Below, in pieces: positions 51,331 to 59,711 of a stretch of 64,000 nt of DNA; the first letter of the stretch is position 1; every line of letters starts with the position of its first letter. The stretch is from Bacillus sp. RO3 (GTDB lineage Bacteria > Bacillota > Bacilli > Bacillales > Bacillaceae_B). The stretch is taken from assembly GCF_012911895.1 (NCBI RefSeq), contig NZ_JAAXCV010000019.1, forward strand, positions 143,244 through 207,243. The letters are read 5' to 3'. The notes under the pieces were generated by a model. It was not told the DNA's origin. It did not search any database and worked only from the letters and a program-made list of their open reading frames with translations. Made by a program: the position numbers and the translations under genes.

Positions 51331-51420
51331 CTATCATACCCTATGGAATGCCAGGATGAATACTTCTTTTTTTTACTAATTTCATTTTTGTGGTCTATTT
51401 CGAACTTGATTTCACACCAA

Positions 51421-51458
51421 AGATGCCCCGCCCTCCATTCACGGAAGGCGGGGCATCT
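51421..51458 (-). terminator. terminator of the ArsR/SRPBCC operon
   Basis: AGATGCCCCGCC and GGCGGGGCATCT form a 12-bp stem, followed on the minus strand by TTGG; a short T-run but strong stem. Confidence 0.75.
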
Positions 51459-51464
51459 TGCTAA

Positions 51465-51477
51465 GAGGTCCGTCCCT
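51465..51477 (-). repeat. dispersed repeat AGGTCCGTCCCTT, copy 12
   Basis: Near-exact inverted copy that overlaps the first base of the stop codon (51477-51479) of the minus-strand SRPBCC gene. Confidence 0.72.
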
Positions 51478-51866
51478 TAGTCTTCACCGAAGTATTTTTT
51501 TAGGTTTTTCCAGTAGTTTTCGTTCCAGCCTGCCTTCAAGTGTTCTCCTTGTCCTTCAGGGAATCCTGCATGTTCGAACACCAAGCGTGTTCCGCTCTCT
51601 TGTTTCTCCAGTTCGAATTTGACCAATGAATAGGCACCAGGCTCCCAATTACCGGCACGCCACGCTTGTACAATGCGTTCACCTGGAACAAGTTCAATGT
51701 TTCTGCCTGTGATCATTCCTCCGAATAAAGAGAATGATCCCCCATCTTCCCCTTGAATGTCTGCTGGTGCTCCGCCTGTCAGCTCACTGAATTGCGACGA
51801 ATCTGTCAGTGCTTTGTATAATTGATCCGGTGAAGCCTTAAATGTCAGTTCTTCATGTATAGTCAT
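51477..51866 (-). CDS. SRPBCC / AHSA1-like protein
   Basis: 129 residues. EELTFKASPDQLYKALTDSS, GGSFSLFGGMITGRNIELVP and TRLVFEHAGFPEGQGEHLKA then GWNENYWKNLKKYF are the AHSA1 pattern, a hydrophobic-ligand pocket fold. ATG at 51866 with AAAGGAG, overlapping the previous gene by 4 bp. It is the last gene of an ArsR-led operon with a second SRPBCC gene. Confidence 0.9.
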   Translation of the reverse strand: MTIHEELTFKASPDQLYKALTDSSQFSELTGGAPADIQGEDGGSFSLFGGMITGRNIELVPGERIVQAWRAGNWEPGAYSLVKFELEKQESGTRLVFEHAGFPEGQGEHLKAGWNENYWKNLKKYFGED

Positions 51867-52324
51867 GTCGATTGCTCCTTTTTGTTGTTTGGTATTGACC
51901 AGGGATCTTCCCCGATCGATTCTCCTTGTGATAAACGTTTCAGACGATCCATGTAATGAGTCCATCCGTCATGGTTCGAGGTCCGTTTTTCCTCAGGTAT
52001 ATCGTGATGGGTTAACCGAAGGAGGGTCCCCTCGTTTCTTGGTATCAGTAAGAATTCGACAGAGCTTGAACCGGGGGGCATGATGTCTGATCCGTCCCAG
52101 CCCCATGTCATGACGATTTTCTCATTGTGAATGATTTCCTTATACTCACCGAGGGCGATGTTTTCACCGTCGATATCGATGCGGTATTTCCCGGAGACCT
52201 TAGGTTCAAGGAGAATATGCCTCCCTATCCAGCGAACCATTTTCTTCGGATCGATGAAAAAAGAAAAGAGGGTCTCCGGGCTGCATTCTATAAAAATTTC
52301 TTTGCGTAACGGTTCAGTCGTCAT
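51863..52324 (-). CDS. SRPBCC / AHSA1-like protein
   Basis: 153 residues. KEIFIECSPETLFSFFIDPK, MVRWIGRHILLEPKVSGKYR and HDGWTHYMDRLKRLSQGE mark an AHSA1-type SRPBCC domain. It overlaps ArsR by 11 bp and the next SRPBCC gene by 4 bp. Two different paralogs in one ArsR operon suggest a ligand-binding pair. Ligand unknown. Confidence 0.9.
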   Translation of the reverse strand: MTTEPLRKEIFIECSPETLFSFFIDPKKMVRWIGRHILLEPKVSGKYRIDIDGENIALGEYKEIIHNEKIVMTWGWDGSDIMPPGSSSVEFLLIPRNEGTLLRLTHHDIPEEKRTSNHDGWTHYMDRLKRLSQGESIGEDPWSIPNNKKEQST

Positions 52325-52631
52325 GCTTCTTCCTTTCCTCCTCTTCAGCTGCTTCCTTTAAACGAAGCAGGCTGTCATCCCAGAACTGGTCAATGAACTG
52401 TCTTAATTCAGTAAAGCCTTCCCTTCTGATTCTGTAAATGCGTTTCGTGCCCTCTTTACGGACAACCACCAATCCTGAGTCTACAAGCACCTTCAAATGC
52501 TGGGAAACAGCAGGTGCAGATATGCTGAAATGGGATGCGATTTCCGATGAAGTCAGCTCTCCATCCCGTAAGAGCTCTAAAATGGTCAGACGTGTCGGTA
52601 CCGACAATGAATGTATGGTTTGAATGATCAT
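52314..52631 (-). CDS. ArsR-family repressor, predicted leaderless mRNA
   Basis: 105 residues. LSVPTRLTILELLRDGELTS then SEIASHFSISAPAVSQHLKV and LVVVRKEGTKRIYRI make up the winged helix; no Cys metal motif, so it is a non-metal SdpR-like type. No ribosome site lies before the ATG at 52631. The -10 (52638-52643) places transcription start at or within a base of the ATG, so the mRNA is predicted to have no leader. Twin palindromes overlap the promoter, so it probably represses itself. Confidence 0.88.
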   Translation of the reverse strand: MIIQTIHSLSVPTRLTILELLRDGELTSSEIASHFSISAPAVSQHLKVLVDSGLVVVRKEGTKRIYRIRREGFTELRQFIDQFWDDSLLRLKEAAEEEERKKHDD

Positions 52632-52637
52632 GCTTTT

Positions 52638-52677
52638 ACTTTAGCATTTACTTAATTAAGTGTCAACTTAATTAAGT
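52638..52677 (-). promoter_or_regulatory. promoter with twin ACTTAATTAAGT operators
   Basis: Minus strand TTGACA (52661-52666), 17 bp, TAAAGT (52638-52643). ACTTAATTAAGT, a perfect 12-bp palindrome, occurs at 52650-52661 and 52666-52677, 16 bp apart, one in the spacer and one directly upstream of the -35. Confidence 0.8.
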
Positions 52678-52763
52678 ATAACATATTTTTCCTTATCCTT
52701 TCTTACTATGCCTGCAAGGCGATCACCTCATTCATTTATGTCGAAGAATATTTTCTGAAAATA

Positions 52764-52825
52764 TTGACAAATAAACTCGTCATCATTATATAATGGTATT
52801 ACCAAATTATAAATTGGTCTTACCA
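52764..52825 (+). promoter_or_regulatory. promoter and twin FadR-type operators of the GntR/hydroxylase operon
   Basis: TTGACA at 52764-52769, 17 bp, TATATA at 52787-52792. TGGTATTACCA at 52794-52804 and TGGTCTTACCA at 52815-52825 are inverted repeats with the TGGT-N3-ACCA form known for FadR-type GntR operators; centres are 21 bp apart. They cover the predicted transcription start, so repression is likely. Confidence 0.75.
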
Positions 52826-52841
52826 ATTAGGAGGCACTCAT

Positions 52842-53528
52842 ATGAAAGAACGCTCATCTGATATCATTGCCACCAACATCCGATCAATGATTTTAGGAGG
52901 AGAACTGGAGGTTCAAGAACCGCTGCAATCAGAAAGGGAGTTGGCTTCCCAATACAAAGTAGGAAGGCCAACGATCCGGGAAGCGTTGCAGCGTTTGGAA
53001 CGGGATGGCTGGATCACAAGCCGAAAAGGGATGCCGCCGATAGTCAACGATTATTGGAAGCAGGGGAATTTAATGACGATCGTCACCATCCTTCAACATG
53101 AGAAAGAGGTGCCCGATGAATTCATCAACCATATGCTTGAGCTTAGAATCTCGATTACTTCCACCTATTTCAGGGATGCACTCCACCATCATCGGCCTAA
53201 GGTCATTTCCCTCCTCGTCCATTTCGAAGACATAGGGAACGATGCATCCTCCTATGCAGAATTTGACTGGAACGTCCAGCAGCAGGTCGCCATGCTATCG
53301 CCGAATCCTATCTACCTCCTCATCCTGAACAGCTTTCAAAGCATTTACAGAAAATTGGCGGAGAAATTTTTTTCTGATCCCTCCCACCGGAAAGCCTCCA
53401 GGGACTATTACGAACAACTCCTTGAAACGATTATAGATGGGGATGTAAAAAAGGCAGAAGCACTCATTCATGACATGATGAAAACGAGCTTGCGGCTTTG
53501 GAAGCAAAAAACGAACGGGGGTAAATAA
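52842..53528 (+). CDS. GntR-family regulator, FadR subgroup
   Basis: 228 residues. Winged helix: LQSERELASQYKVGRPTIRE then ALQRLERDGWITSRKGMPP. The C-terminal part is all-helical and fits FadR/FCD better than UTRA-type domains. The operator type upstream (TGGT-N3-ACCA) is that of FadR. It is followed after 2 bp by a fatty acid hydroxylase-superfamily gene. A lipid-responsive regulator is likely by inference. RBS AGGAGG, 10 bp before the ATG. Confidence 0.88.
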   Translation: MKERSSDIIATNIRSMILGGELEVQEPLQSERELASQYKVGRPTIREALQRLERDGWITSRKGMPPIVNDYWKQGNLMTIVTILQHEKEVPDEFINHMLELRISITSTYFRDALHHHRPKVISLLVHFEDIGNDASSYAEFDWNVQQQVAMLSPNPIYLLILNSFQSIYRKLAEKFFSDPSHRKASRDYYEQLLETIIDGDVKKAEALIHDMMKTSLRLWKQKTNGGK

Positions 53529-53530
53529 GG

Positions 53531-54148
53531 ATGAAAGAAAATCGATTGTACCGGGATTTTTTCCTGCACGTTGATATTGTGATCATGATGGGGATTTTTC
53601 TTGTGGTGCTGGGCTTTTTGATCAACATGGACCTTACTTTATTCTCCCTCCTGGTCTTTGCAGTAGGAATCGTCACCTATATGTTCAGCGAATACCTTAC
53701 CCACCGCTTCCTCTTTCACATCAAAGCACCTGGGAACCCGTTTCTTCTCAAATTAATCAAACGTTTACACTACGATCATCATAAGAAACCGAATGACTTG
53801 AAGCTTCTTTTTCTTCCTATCTGGTACAGTGCTCCAAACCTGTTCGCTCTCTGTCTCTTATTTTACTTCCTGACCGGGTCACTCACCGCCACCCTTGCCT
53901 TTGCCACAGGCGTTCTCTTCATGTTCTTTGTATACGAATGGAAACACTACATTGCGCATCGACCGCTCAAACCGAAAACACGTTTCGGTCGATGGCTCAA
54001 AAAAACACATATCCTTCACCACTATAAAAACGAAAACTACTGGTATGGAGTCTCGACTCCCTTTGTGGACGTGTTATTTGGCACCTTGAAGGATGAAAAG
54101 GAAGTGGAGACGAGTGAAACGGCAAAGGATTTGGAAAAGAGAGCATAA
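53531..54148 (+). CDS. fatty acid hydroxylase-superfamily membrane protein
   Basis: 205 residues, four membrane segments. His clusters HRFLFH, HYDHH, HYIAH and HILHHY form the di-iron site of the fatty acid hydroxylase/sterol desaturase/carotene hydroxylase group. It would hydroxylate or desaturate a lipid chain. It is in one operon with a FadR-type regulator. Start ATG at 53531 is 2 bp after the regulator stop codon, with AAGG from its end as ribosome site. Confidence 0.9.
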   Translation: MKENRLYRDFFLHVDIVIMMGIFLVVLGFLINMDLTLFSLLVFAVGIVTYMFSEYLTHRFLFHIKAPGNPFLLKLIKRLHYDHHKKPNDLKLLFLPIWYSAPNLFALCLLFYFLTGSLTATLAFATGVLFMFFVYEWKHYIAHRPLKPKTRFGRWLKKTHILHHYKNENYWYGVSTPFVDVLFGTLKDEKEVETSETAKDLEKRA

Positions 54149-54149
54149 A

Positions 54150-54182
54150 AAAATCCAATCGGATCAGATCCGATTGGATTTT
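54150..54182. terminator. bidirectional terminator
   Basis: AAAATCCAATCGGATC pairs with GATCCGATTGGATTTT across one unpaired base, between the hydroxylase and ABC permease genes. Confidence 0.88.
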
Positions 54183-54188
54183 CTTTAT

Positions 54189-55280
54189 TTATTCCCACTT
54201 AAACACATAACTGGCCAGGGCAAATCCGCCAACGAGCCATGCGCCCAAGATCAGGGTTTCCGTTCCCAATTCAAGGAACGGGTTCCCGAGGTTCATCGTT
54301 TCACGCAACGCCGAGCTCAAATGGGCAATGGGCAGGACCTTCACGATGGGCTGGATGAGTTCCGGCATGTTGTTGATGGGGAAGAACACCCCGCCAAGGA
54401 ACAGCATGGGAAACGTCACGAATCCAGCGATGGGACCAGCACTTTCCGGGTTCTTCGCGAGCCCTGCGATGATAAAGCCGAGGGCCATGAAGGCAAGGGT
54501 CCCGAGGATGATGAAGAAGATCATGGCGAGCCACGACCCTGCTACATTGATGTCAAAGATAAGATCGGCAATCAGGACGACAAGGAGGGCCTGTGTGCCG
54601 TTCAGGGTTAAACGCGCCGTGATCTGGGCCGCGATGAAGGTGGATGCCTTCAGTCTCGTTCCCTGCATCCTGCGGAGGATTCCTCTTTCACGCCAGGCGG
54701 AAATTTGACCGGCTACTCCGTTCATATTGTTGCTCATGATCATCATGGCGACAATCCCAGGGACAAGGAAGTCCACATATCGAAGGTTCAGGGCTTCAAT
54801 CCCTATTTTCTCAACCGTCACCAGTGGCTGATAATCAACCAGATCCTTGCTGTGTTGATCGATGATTCCATTGACCACCGTCAATCCAAGCTCTGAAGTC
54901 GTCAGGTTTTTTTCGTTGTAGTACACAGGCAGGGAGAATGCCTTGTCCTGTTCATCCAGATTTGCCTCATAGCCTTCGGGAATCTCCATGAGCAGCTGGA
55001 TATCACCACTTCGAACGGCTTCTTTGCCCGTTTTGACGTTCTCATAAATCGCTGTTTCGATTCCTTCATTTTGATTAAATAAGTCCTTTAAGTTCTTTGA
55101 AGCTTCTGTTTGATCACCATCGATGATCCCTACGTTCAAGGAGACGGAATTCCCACCGCCAGCAAAGGACCCCAGTGCCACCATCAGGATGACCGGGAAC
55201 AGCAGTGTAAAGAATATCACCTGCTTGTTCCGGGCAAAAACCCGTAATTGTGCCAGGGTTAACTGCCAATATGCTCTCAT
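54189..55280 (-). CDS. ABC-2 type exporter permease
   Basis: 363 residues. One N-terminal helix (about 20-38), a large outer loop (about 40-180), then five helices: VPGIVAMMIMSNNMNGVAGQ, FPMLFLGGVFFPINNMPEL and so on, the ABC2_membrane_3 pattern. It overlaps the ATPase gene by 4 bp (ATGA). Substrates may be a drug or lipid. Confidence 0.92.
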   Translation of the reverse strand: MRAYWQLTLAQLRVFARNKQVIFFTLLFPVILMVALGSFAGGGNSVSLNVGIIDGDQTEASKNLKDLFNQNEGIETAIYENVKTGKEAVRSGDIQLLMEIPEGYEANLDEQDKAFSLPVYYNEKNLTTSELGLTVVNGIIDQHSKDLVDYQPLVTVEKIGIEALNLRYVDFLVPGIVAMMIMSNNMNGVAGQISAWRERGILRRMQGTRLKASTFIAAQITARLTLNGTQALLVVLIADLIFDINVAGSWLAMIFFIILGTLAFMALGFIIAGLAKNPESAGPIAGFVTFPMLFLGGVFFPINNMPELIQPIVKVLPIAHLSSALRETMNLGNPFLELGTETLILGAWLVGGFALASYVFKWE

Positions 55281-56197
55281 GATTCGCGCAACTTCCTTCC
55301 TGTCATATGTATGAATACATCTTCAAGTGTCGCCTGACGGGTCTTCAGGTCCTCGATTTTCAAGCCATGTTCCGTAGATAATGAAATCAGGGCGGTCAGG
55401 GCGGTCTGAAGATCATCTGTATAGAGCTGGACGAACGTATCTTTGATATTCGCTTCCTCGACTCCCTCCATTTTCAGGAACCGATCCTGTTCAGGAGGGT
55501 TACTGAGATGAAATTCAATCGTGCTCGTTGACTGCAGCATTTTAACTAATTTCTCTGGTGTGTCAAGGGCGATCAGCTCCCCTTGATCCATGATGCCGAT
55601 CCGGTCACAGAGCACATGGGCTTCATCCATGTAATGGGTCGACAGAATCACCGTCTTCCCCCGTTCCTTCAACCGCAGCACGATATCCCACAACGTCCGC
55701 CGGGCCTGTGGGTCAAGACCCGTCGTCGGCTCATCAAGAAACACAATCTCAGGATCATGAATCAGGGCCAGGGCAATCGCAAGCCTTTGCTTCTGCCCCC
55801 CTGAAAGTCCCTTGATCCGGTCATTCCGCTTTTCAGTCAGGAGCATCTCTTCGATCAGTTGATTGATATCTACATGACTCGGATAAAAACTCGCATATAA
55901 ATGGAGGATCTCCTCAACCTTCAACAGCTCAAACAAGGAAGTCGACTGAAGCTGGACCCCGATGACCTCCTTCACCTTATTCACTTCTTTACGAACATCA
56001 AAGTCCGCTAATCTCGCTGTACCTTCATCAGGCTTCCGGAGTCCCACGAGCATCTCGATCGTCGTCGTCTTCCCTGCTCCGTTCGGACCAAGCAATCCAA
56101 AGATTTCACCCTTTTCCACCTGGAACCGGACTCCCTTCACCGCTGTGAAGGAACCATATTTTTTCACTAAATCCTGCACGTCCACCATGATCGTCAT
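55277..56197 (-). CDS. ABC transporter ATP-binding protein (ABC-2 exporter)
   Basis: 306 residues. Walker A GPNGAGKTTT at about 38-47, Q-loop GVQLQ, signature LSGGQKQRL, Walker B IVFLDEPTTGLDP, H-loop STHYMDEA. The C-terminal extension of about 85 residues is of the DrrA/NodI-like type. GGAGG before the ATG at 56197. It forms a transporter with the permease gene. Confidence 0.95.
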   Translation of the reverse strand: MTIMVDVQDLVKKYGSFTAVKGVRFQVEKGEIFGLLGPNGAGKTTTIEMLVGLRKPDEGTARLADFDVRKEVNKVKEVIGVQLQSTSLFELLKVEEILHLYASFYPSHVDINQLIEEMLLTEKRNDRIKGLSGGQKQRLAIALALIHDPEIVFLDEPTTGLDPQARRTLWDIVLRLKERGKTVILSTHYMDEAHVLCDRIGIMDQGELIALDTPEKLVKMLQSTSTIEFHLSNPPEQDRFLKMEGVEEANIKDTFVQLYTDDLQTALTALISLSTEHGLKIEDLKTRQATLEDVFIHMTGRKLRES

Positions 56198-56210
56198 AAC
56201 GAACCTCCTT

Positions 56211-56247
56211 TAACAAAAATGCAACCGCCCGTAAGAGGGGCGGTTGG
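56211..56247 (-). terminator. terminator after DUF6526 gene
   Basis: CAACCGCCC and GGGCGGTTG pair over 7 nt; the minus side ends in CATTTTTG. It lies between DUF6526 and the ABC operon. Confidence 0.8.
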
Positions 56248-56676
56248 TTATACGCGGTGATGATCGGCACGCCAGTTTTGCACAGCCTTCTTAATCTCTT
56301 TCGGCGCCAAATTTTCTTTCAGTGCACGTTCCACCAAGCCTGGAAATTCCTCGTCAGGGGCAAAGCGGAGGGCGATGATCTGCTTAAGGGATAGAGAGGA
56401 ATCCAATAGGCCGCCAGTCAATCGATAGTAACGGAACTGTTCCTCCGTCCGGATAATCCGGTCCTGAAGCTTAAGGGCGTATCCTCTCACCATCAACGCC
56501 GTGAACACGAGAGTGAGGATGACAAGTAACACAATAACACTGAGAAGCCACTCGTCCCCTACACTTTTCACGAAAAAGATGATCGACAGGATCAGGGTGA
56601 TAAGAGCCAAAATAGCGATCACCCCGTGAAATAAAGGATCGATCTTTGCATGATTTTCAACATTTTGTTGTTTCAT
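56248..56676 (-). CDS. DUF6526 family membrane protein
   Basis: 142 residues, two membrane helices (about 17-37 and 44-64). Family marks ALKLQDRIIRTEEQFRYYRL, LKQIIALRFAPDEEFPGLVE and APKEIKKAVQNWRADHHRV. Function unknown. GGAGG before the ATG. Confidence 0.88.
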   Translation of the reverse strand: MKQQNVENHAKIDPLFHGVIAILALITLILSIIFFVKSVGDEWLLSVIVLLVILTLVFTALMVRGYALKLQDRIIRTEEQFRYYRLTGGLLDSSLSLKQIIALRFAPDEEFPGLVERALKENLAPKEIKKAVQNWRADHHRV

Positions 56677-56740
56677 ATGTACCTCCTCAGGTTGATAGAT
56701 TCATTATATACCAGATAGCCACGGGATGGTGTGACGGAAC

Positions 56741-56784
56741 AAAAAAGAACACACGTAGAAAGATATTCTGGAGTGTGTTCTTTT
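56741..56784 (-). terminator. terminator after MCP gene
   Basis: AAAAGAACACAC and GTGTGTTCTTTT form a 12-bp stem; T-runs in both directions. Confidence 0.8.
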
Positions 56785-56794
56785 ATGAAACCTG

Positions 56795-58543
56795 TTACTT
56801 AAACTTATCGTTCAAACCCCGGAGCTCTTCAGACATCCTGACCAGTTCTTCAACGAAGCGATTCATTTCTTCCGTTGAACCGCTCATTTGCTGGGTGGAC
56901 GCTGAAACCTGCTCAATGCCTGCTGCATTCTCCTCTGAGATGGCGGCAATTTGTTCAATGGATTCCTTCATATTGACTTGTTTCGCACCGACCTTCTCCA
57001 GCTGGAGGCCCATGGACTCCACCAATCCGTTCATATTCGAGATGGTCATGGAAATGTCCTCGAATGCCACTCCCGTTTCATTTAGATTCTTTCGGCCGTT
57101 CTCGACCACCTCAAGTCCGTCGAGGAGAATATGTGCCATTTCATTCGAATTGCTTCTCACATTGTTCACGATATCGTGGATGCTATTCACTGAGCTTGAA
57201 ACACTTTCGGCCAATTTCCGGACCTCATCTGCCACAACCGCAAAGCCTTTGCCATGCTCTCCTGCTCTTGCCGCTTCGATGGCGGCGTTCAATGCCAGCA
57301 AGTTCGTTTGATCGGCAATCTGGCTGATCAACGTGACCAGGGACGTGACCTCATTGGTTTGTGACTCAAGGGTTTGAACCTTATCAACTGATTTATTCAC
57401 CATCTGATAGATGTTCTCCATCTTATCGATTGAATCTTTCATGAGCCGGGAACCGGTTTGAGCATTATTCTCCACTTTTGAGGAGGCTTCATACAAATGC
57501 TCTCCCTGATCCCTTGACTGATTGATCAATGACGTTAATTCTTCCATTTCACCTGATATATCTCCTGATAGCTGAGCCTGTGATTCTGCACCTGCTGCCA
57601 TTTCTTCCATCGTGGCAGCAATTTGGAAAGACCCTTGAGACATTTCATCTGAAGTAGTCCGTAACACTTCCCCCTGACGATCCACATTCGTTGAGACTTG
57701 TCGGATCCCATGCAGCACTTCGTCAAGGGATTCCGTCATCTTCGTCATGGATTGGGTCAATCCAACAATTTCATCCTTATATTTGTTGTCGATGTCCTTC
57801 AACTGCTGTTTGGCATGACTCACATCTCCGTCCTTAATGGACATGGCCACGTTATTTAATTGAGAAAGCGGCTTCAGCCTTTTGCCTAAATAATAATAGA
57901 CGAAGGTGACCACCAGCAGGAACACGACGATAAATAGACCAAGAAACACCGGAATCGATGAAATAATCACTTCTTTGTTTATCGTACCGACTTCCTCAGC
58001 GTCCATATCCACACCAAGGATGGCCATGACACTCCCGTCACTTCCTTTAATCGGAACAAACGTAGATAAGTAGTCTCCGTACTCGGGATCATGGACGATA
58101 TCTGTACTATTCACTCCCCCGTCAAGGACAGGTGCTACATCTTCATAAGTGGTGGCCGTTGTGGGTTCACCTACCGGTACTGCTTCATCATTCGTAGGGA
58201 AACCGTCAACCATGATCGCTACTTGTTGATCAGTGACCTGTAGCGTGTAGACATACTGAGCACCGATTTTTTCACGGTACTCATTAAGCAGTTCCCGAAG
58301 CTCTGAATAGGTATCATCCTTAACCGGGTTGGCCAGGAAACGCTTATATGTTTCTTCATCAATTTCTGAAGCAATCCTCTCTGCATGAAGAATAGTATTC
58401 TGACTGATGGTTTCATAAATTGATTTATTGGAAGTGAGATAGATCAGTATCCCACTTATGATGAATAATGAAGCGATAATAATCGTAAATAATCCCGTTA
58501 AAAATGTTCTTAATGTTCTTTTCTGTATTTTCTTTTCCCCCAA
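56795..58543 (-). CDS. methyl-accepting chemotaxis protein, dCache-like sensor
   Basis: 582 residues. First membrane helix ([20 protein letters not shown]), outer Cache-type sensor (about 45-205, with [20 protein letters not shown] and GVDMDAEE), second helix ([20 protein letters not shown]), HAMP, then the signalling domain with [20 protein letters not shown] and [20 protein letters not shown]. The start is the TTG at 58543: GGAGGGG, 6 nt before it, lies after the ATG of the longer frame. A SigD-type promoter is upstream. Ligand unknown. Confidence 0.92.
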   Translation of the reverse strand: MGEKKIQKRTLRTFLTGLFTIIIASLFIISGILIYLTSNKSIYETISQNTILHAERIASEIDEETYKRFLANPVKDDTYSELRELLNEYREKIGAQYVYTLQVTDQQVAIMVDGFPTNDEAVPVGEPTTATTYEDVAPVLDGGVNSTDIVHDPEYGDYLSTFVPIKGSDGSVMAILGVDMDAEEVGTINKEVIISSIPVFLGLFIVVFLLVVTFVYYYLGKRLKPLSQLNNVAMSIKDGDVSHAKQQLKDIDNKYKDEIVGLTQSMTKMTESLDEVLHGIRQVSTNVDRQGEVLRTTSDEMSQGSFQIAATMEEMAAGAESQAQLSGDISGEMEELTSLINQSRDQGEHLYEASSKVENNAQTGSRLMKDSIDKMENIYQMVNKSVDKVQTLESQTNEVTSLVTLISQIADQTNLLALNAAIEAARAGEHGKGFAVVADEVRKLAESVSSSVNSIHDIVNNVRSNSNEMAHILLDGLEVVENGRKNLNETGVAFEDISMTISNMNGLVESMGLQLEKVGAKQVNMKESIEQIAAISEENAAGIEQVSASTQQMSGSTEEMNRFVEELVRMSEELRGLNDKFK

Positions 58544-58619
58544 TGATAGCCCCTCCATAAATAGATGCATGAATAAACCTGACTCAATCTTTTGACTTGA
58601 ATTTTATTCCTTAGATTTA

Positions 58620-58646
58620 TTATCGGCCAAGAGTGATATTTTATTA
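58620..58646 (-). promoter_or_regulatory. SigD (flagellar) promoter of the MCP gene
   Basis: Minus strand TAAT, 15 bp, GCCGATAA against TAAA-N15-GCCGATAT. Spacing and the GCCGATA core fit well. It matches the gene type. Leader is about 70 nt. Confidence 0.75.
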
Positions 58647-58849
58647 GAATGAAGTGAAAATTCATTTCCGCAAATCGAACCAGGTTTAAGGTATAAAGTT
58701 GTGATCAAATGAGGGAGATCAGTCGCCTTTCCCTTCATCACCATCTATATTTTTCCATATACTAATGATAAGATGGTAGCAGAAGCAACCACTACAGGAG
58801 GTTCACCTGCTTTTCCCTATTAAGGATCATTAAAAGGAGGTTTTCCAGA

Positions 58850-59044
58850 ATGTTGGTTTGGCTATTCGTTTTGATTCCCATCGGCTTCATGGCCGGCGTG
58901 GTCATCGTTGGCAGCATTAAAGAGAAGTTCTTCTCTCAAGGCTACCTTTCGGGTGAAGGATACGACACCCATAAGGGAGATGGCTATGTAAGCTCCAAGA
59001 AGGGACAGTCCAATTCTTACAAGTGGTATACGGGCGGAAACTGA
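58850..59044 (+). CDS. small membrane protein, parent copy of a tandem duplication
   Basis: 64 residues. An N-terminal hydrophobic helix (VWLFVLIPIGFMAGVVIVGS) is followed by a Gly/Ser/Lys/Tyr-rich tail (GYLSGEGYDTHKGDGYVSSK) ending KWYTGGN. AAAAGGAGG, 10 bp before the ATG. A decayed copy follows at 59147-59337. Function unknown. Confidence 0.75.
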   Translation: MLVWLFVLIPIGFMAGVVIVGSIKEKFFSQGYLSGEGYDTHKGDGYVSSKKGQSNSYKWYTGGN

Positions 59045-59146
59045 AATGTGAACTTTAGACACCCTTAGTAAACAGAGCTGATCAAACAACCCGGAATGTT
59101 CCCCTGCCTTTGCCTTTAAAAGGTTCATCAAAAGGAGGTTTCCAAG

Positions 59147-59337
59147 ATGATGGTTTAGCTGTTCGTTCTGATTCCCCTTTTCTTCATGGCCGGTGTGGAC
59201 ATCAGGCAGCAGTATAGAAATATTCTTCACAAGAATATCTGAAGGATGATGGCGATGATCCCTATAAGAGTGACGGGTATGATGCATATTGCCAGGGTCA
59301 GTCCAACCATTTGAAGGCATGGACCGGCGGACAGTAG
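59147..59337 (+). pseudogene. decayed tandem copy of the small membrane gene
   Basis: ATG ATG GTT TAG CTG TTC GTT aligns with ATG TTG GTT TGG CTA TTC GTT of the gene at 58850: the fourth codon TGG became TAG. FVLIPLFFMAGVDI follows in frame, then a second stop and frame changes; the last part TWTGG-like is still readable. Upstream, the ribosome site TCAAAAGGAGGTTTCCA is also copied. So the unit was duplicated with its leader and then lost function. Confidence 0.82.
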
Positions 59338-59363
59338 AGACAGCTTTTAGATCATACATGTGT

Positions 59364-59394
59364 AAAGGCATTGCTGTGAGCAATGCCTTTTTTT
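59364..59394 (+). terminator. terminator
   Basis: AAAGGCATTGCT and AGCAATGCCTTT form a 12-bp stem over 3 nt, followed by TTTT. It ends the small membrane gene pair. Confidence 0.88.
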
Positions 59395-59413
59395 ACTTTC
59401 TTGTATCTTCTCT

Positions 59414-59608
59414 TTACCTGAAATGCCCCAGCACCATCCTATACGCCCTCTTCACTAACATCATAAGGAAAAACACCATCACACCCATATTCAGCGTTTG
59501 TTTAACGATATAGTGGCTGTACAGTGTGGAGTCCATCATGCTGTTTACCATCAGGAGCATCATGAGGAGGAAGATGATGACTCGGCCATTGTTCCATTTA
59601 GTAATCAT
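59414..59608 (-). CDS. small hydrophobic protein
   Basis: 64 residues, two hydrophobic helices (VIIFLLMMLLMVNSMMDS, NMGVMVFFLMMLV), Met-rich. The ribosome site (AAGGAAATG) is about 15 nt from the ATG, so expression is less certain. Not recognised. Confidence 0.5.
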   Translation of the reverse strand: MITKWNNGRVIIFLLMMLLMVNSMMDSTLYSHYIVKQTLNMGVMVFFLMMLVKRAYRMVLGHFR

Positions 59609-59711
59609 TCTTTTTTCACATTTCCTTCCTGATTTCGTAAGCTTATATTACCACTATTCTAAATGATCCTACGAAGAATCTATGCAATACAAATTAGCTC
59701 ATCCTTGCCCA

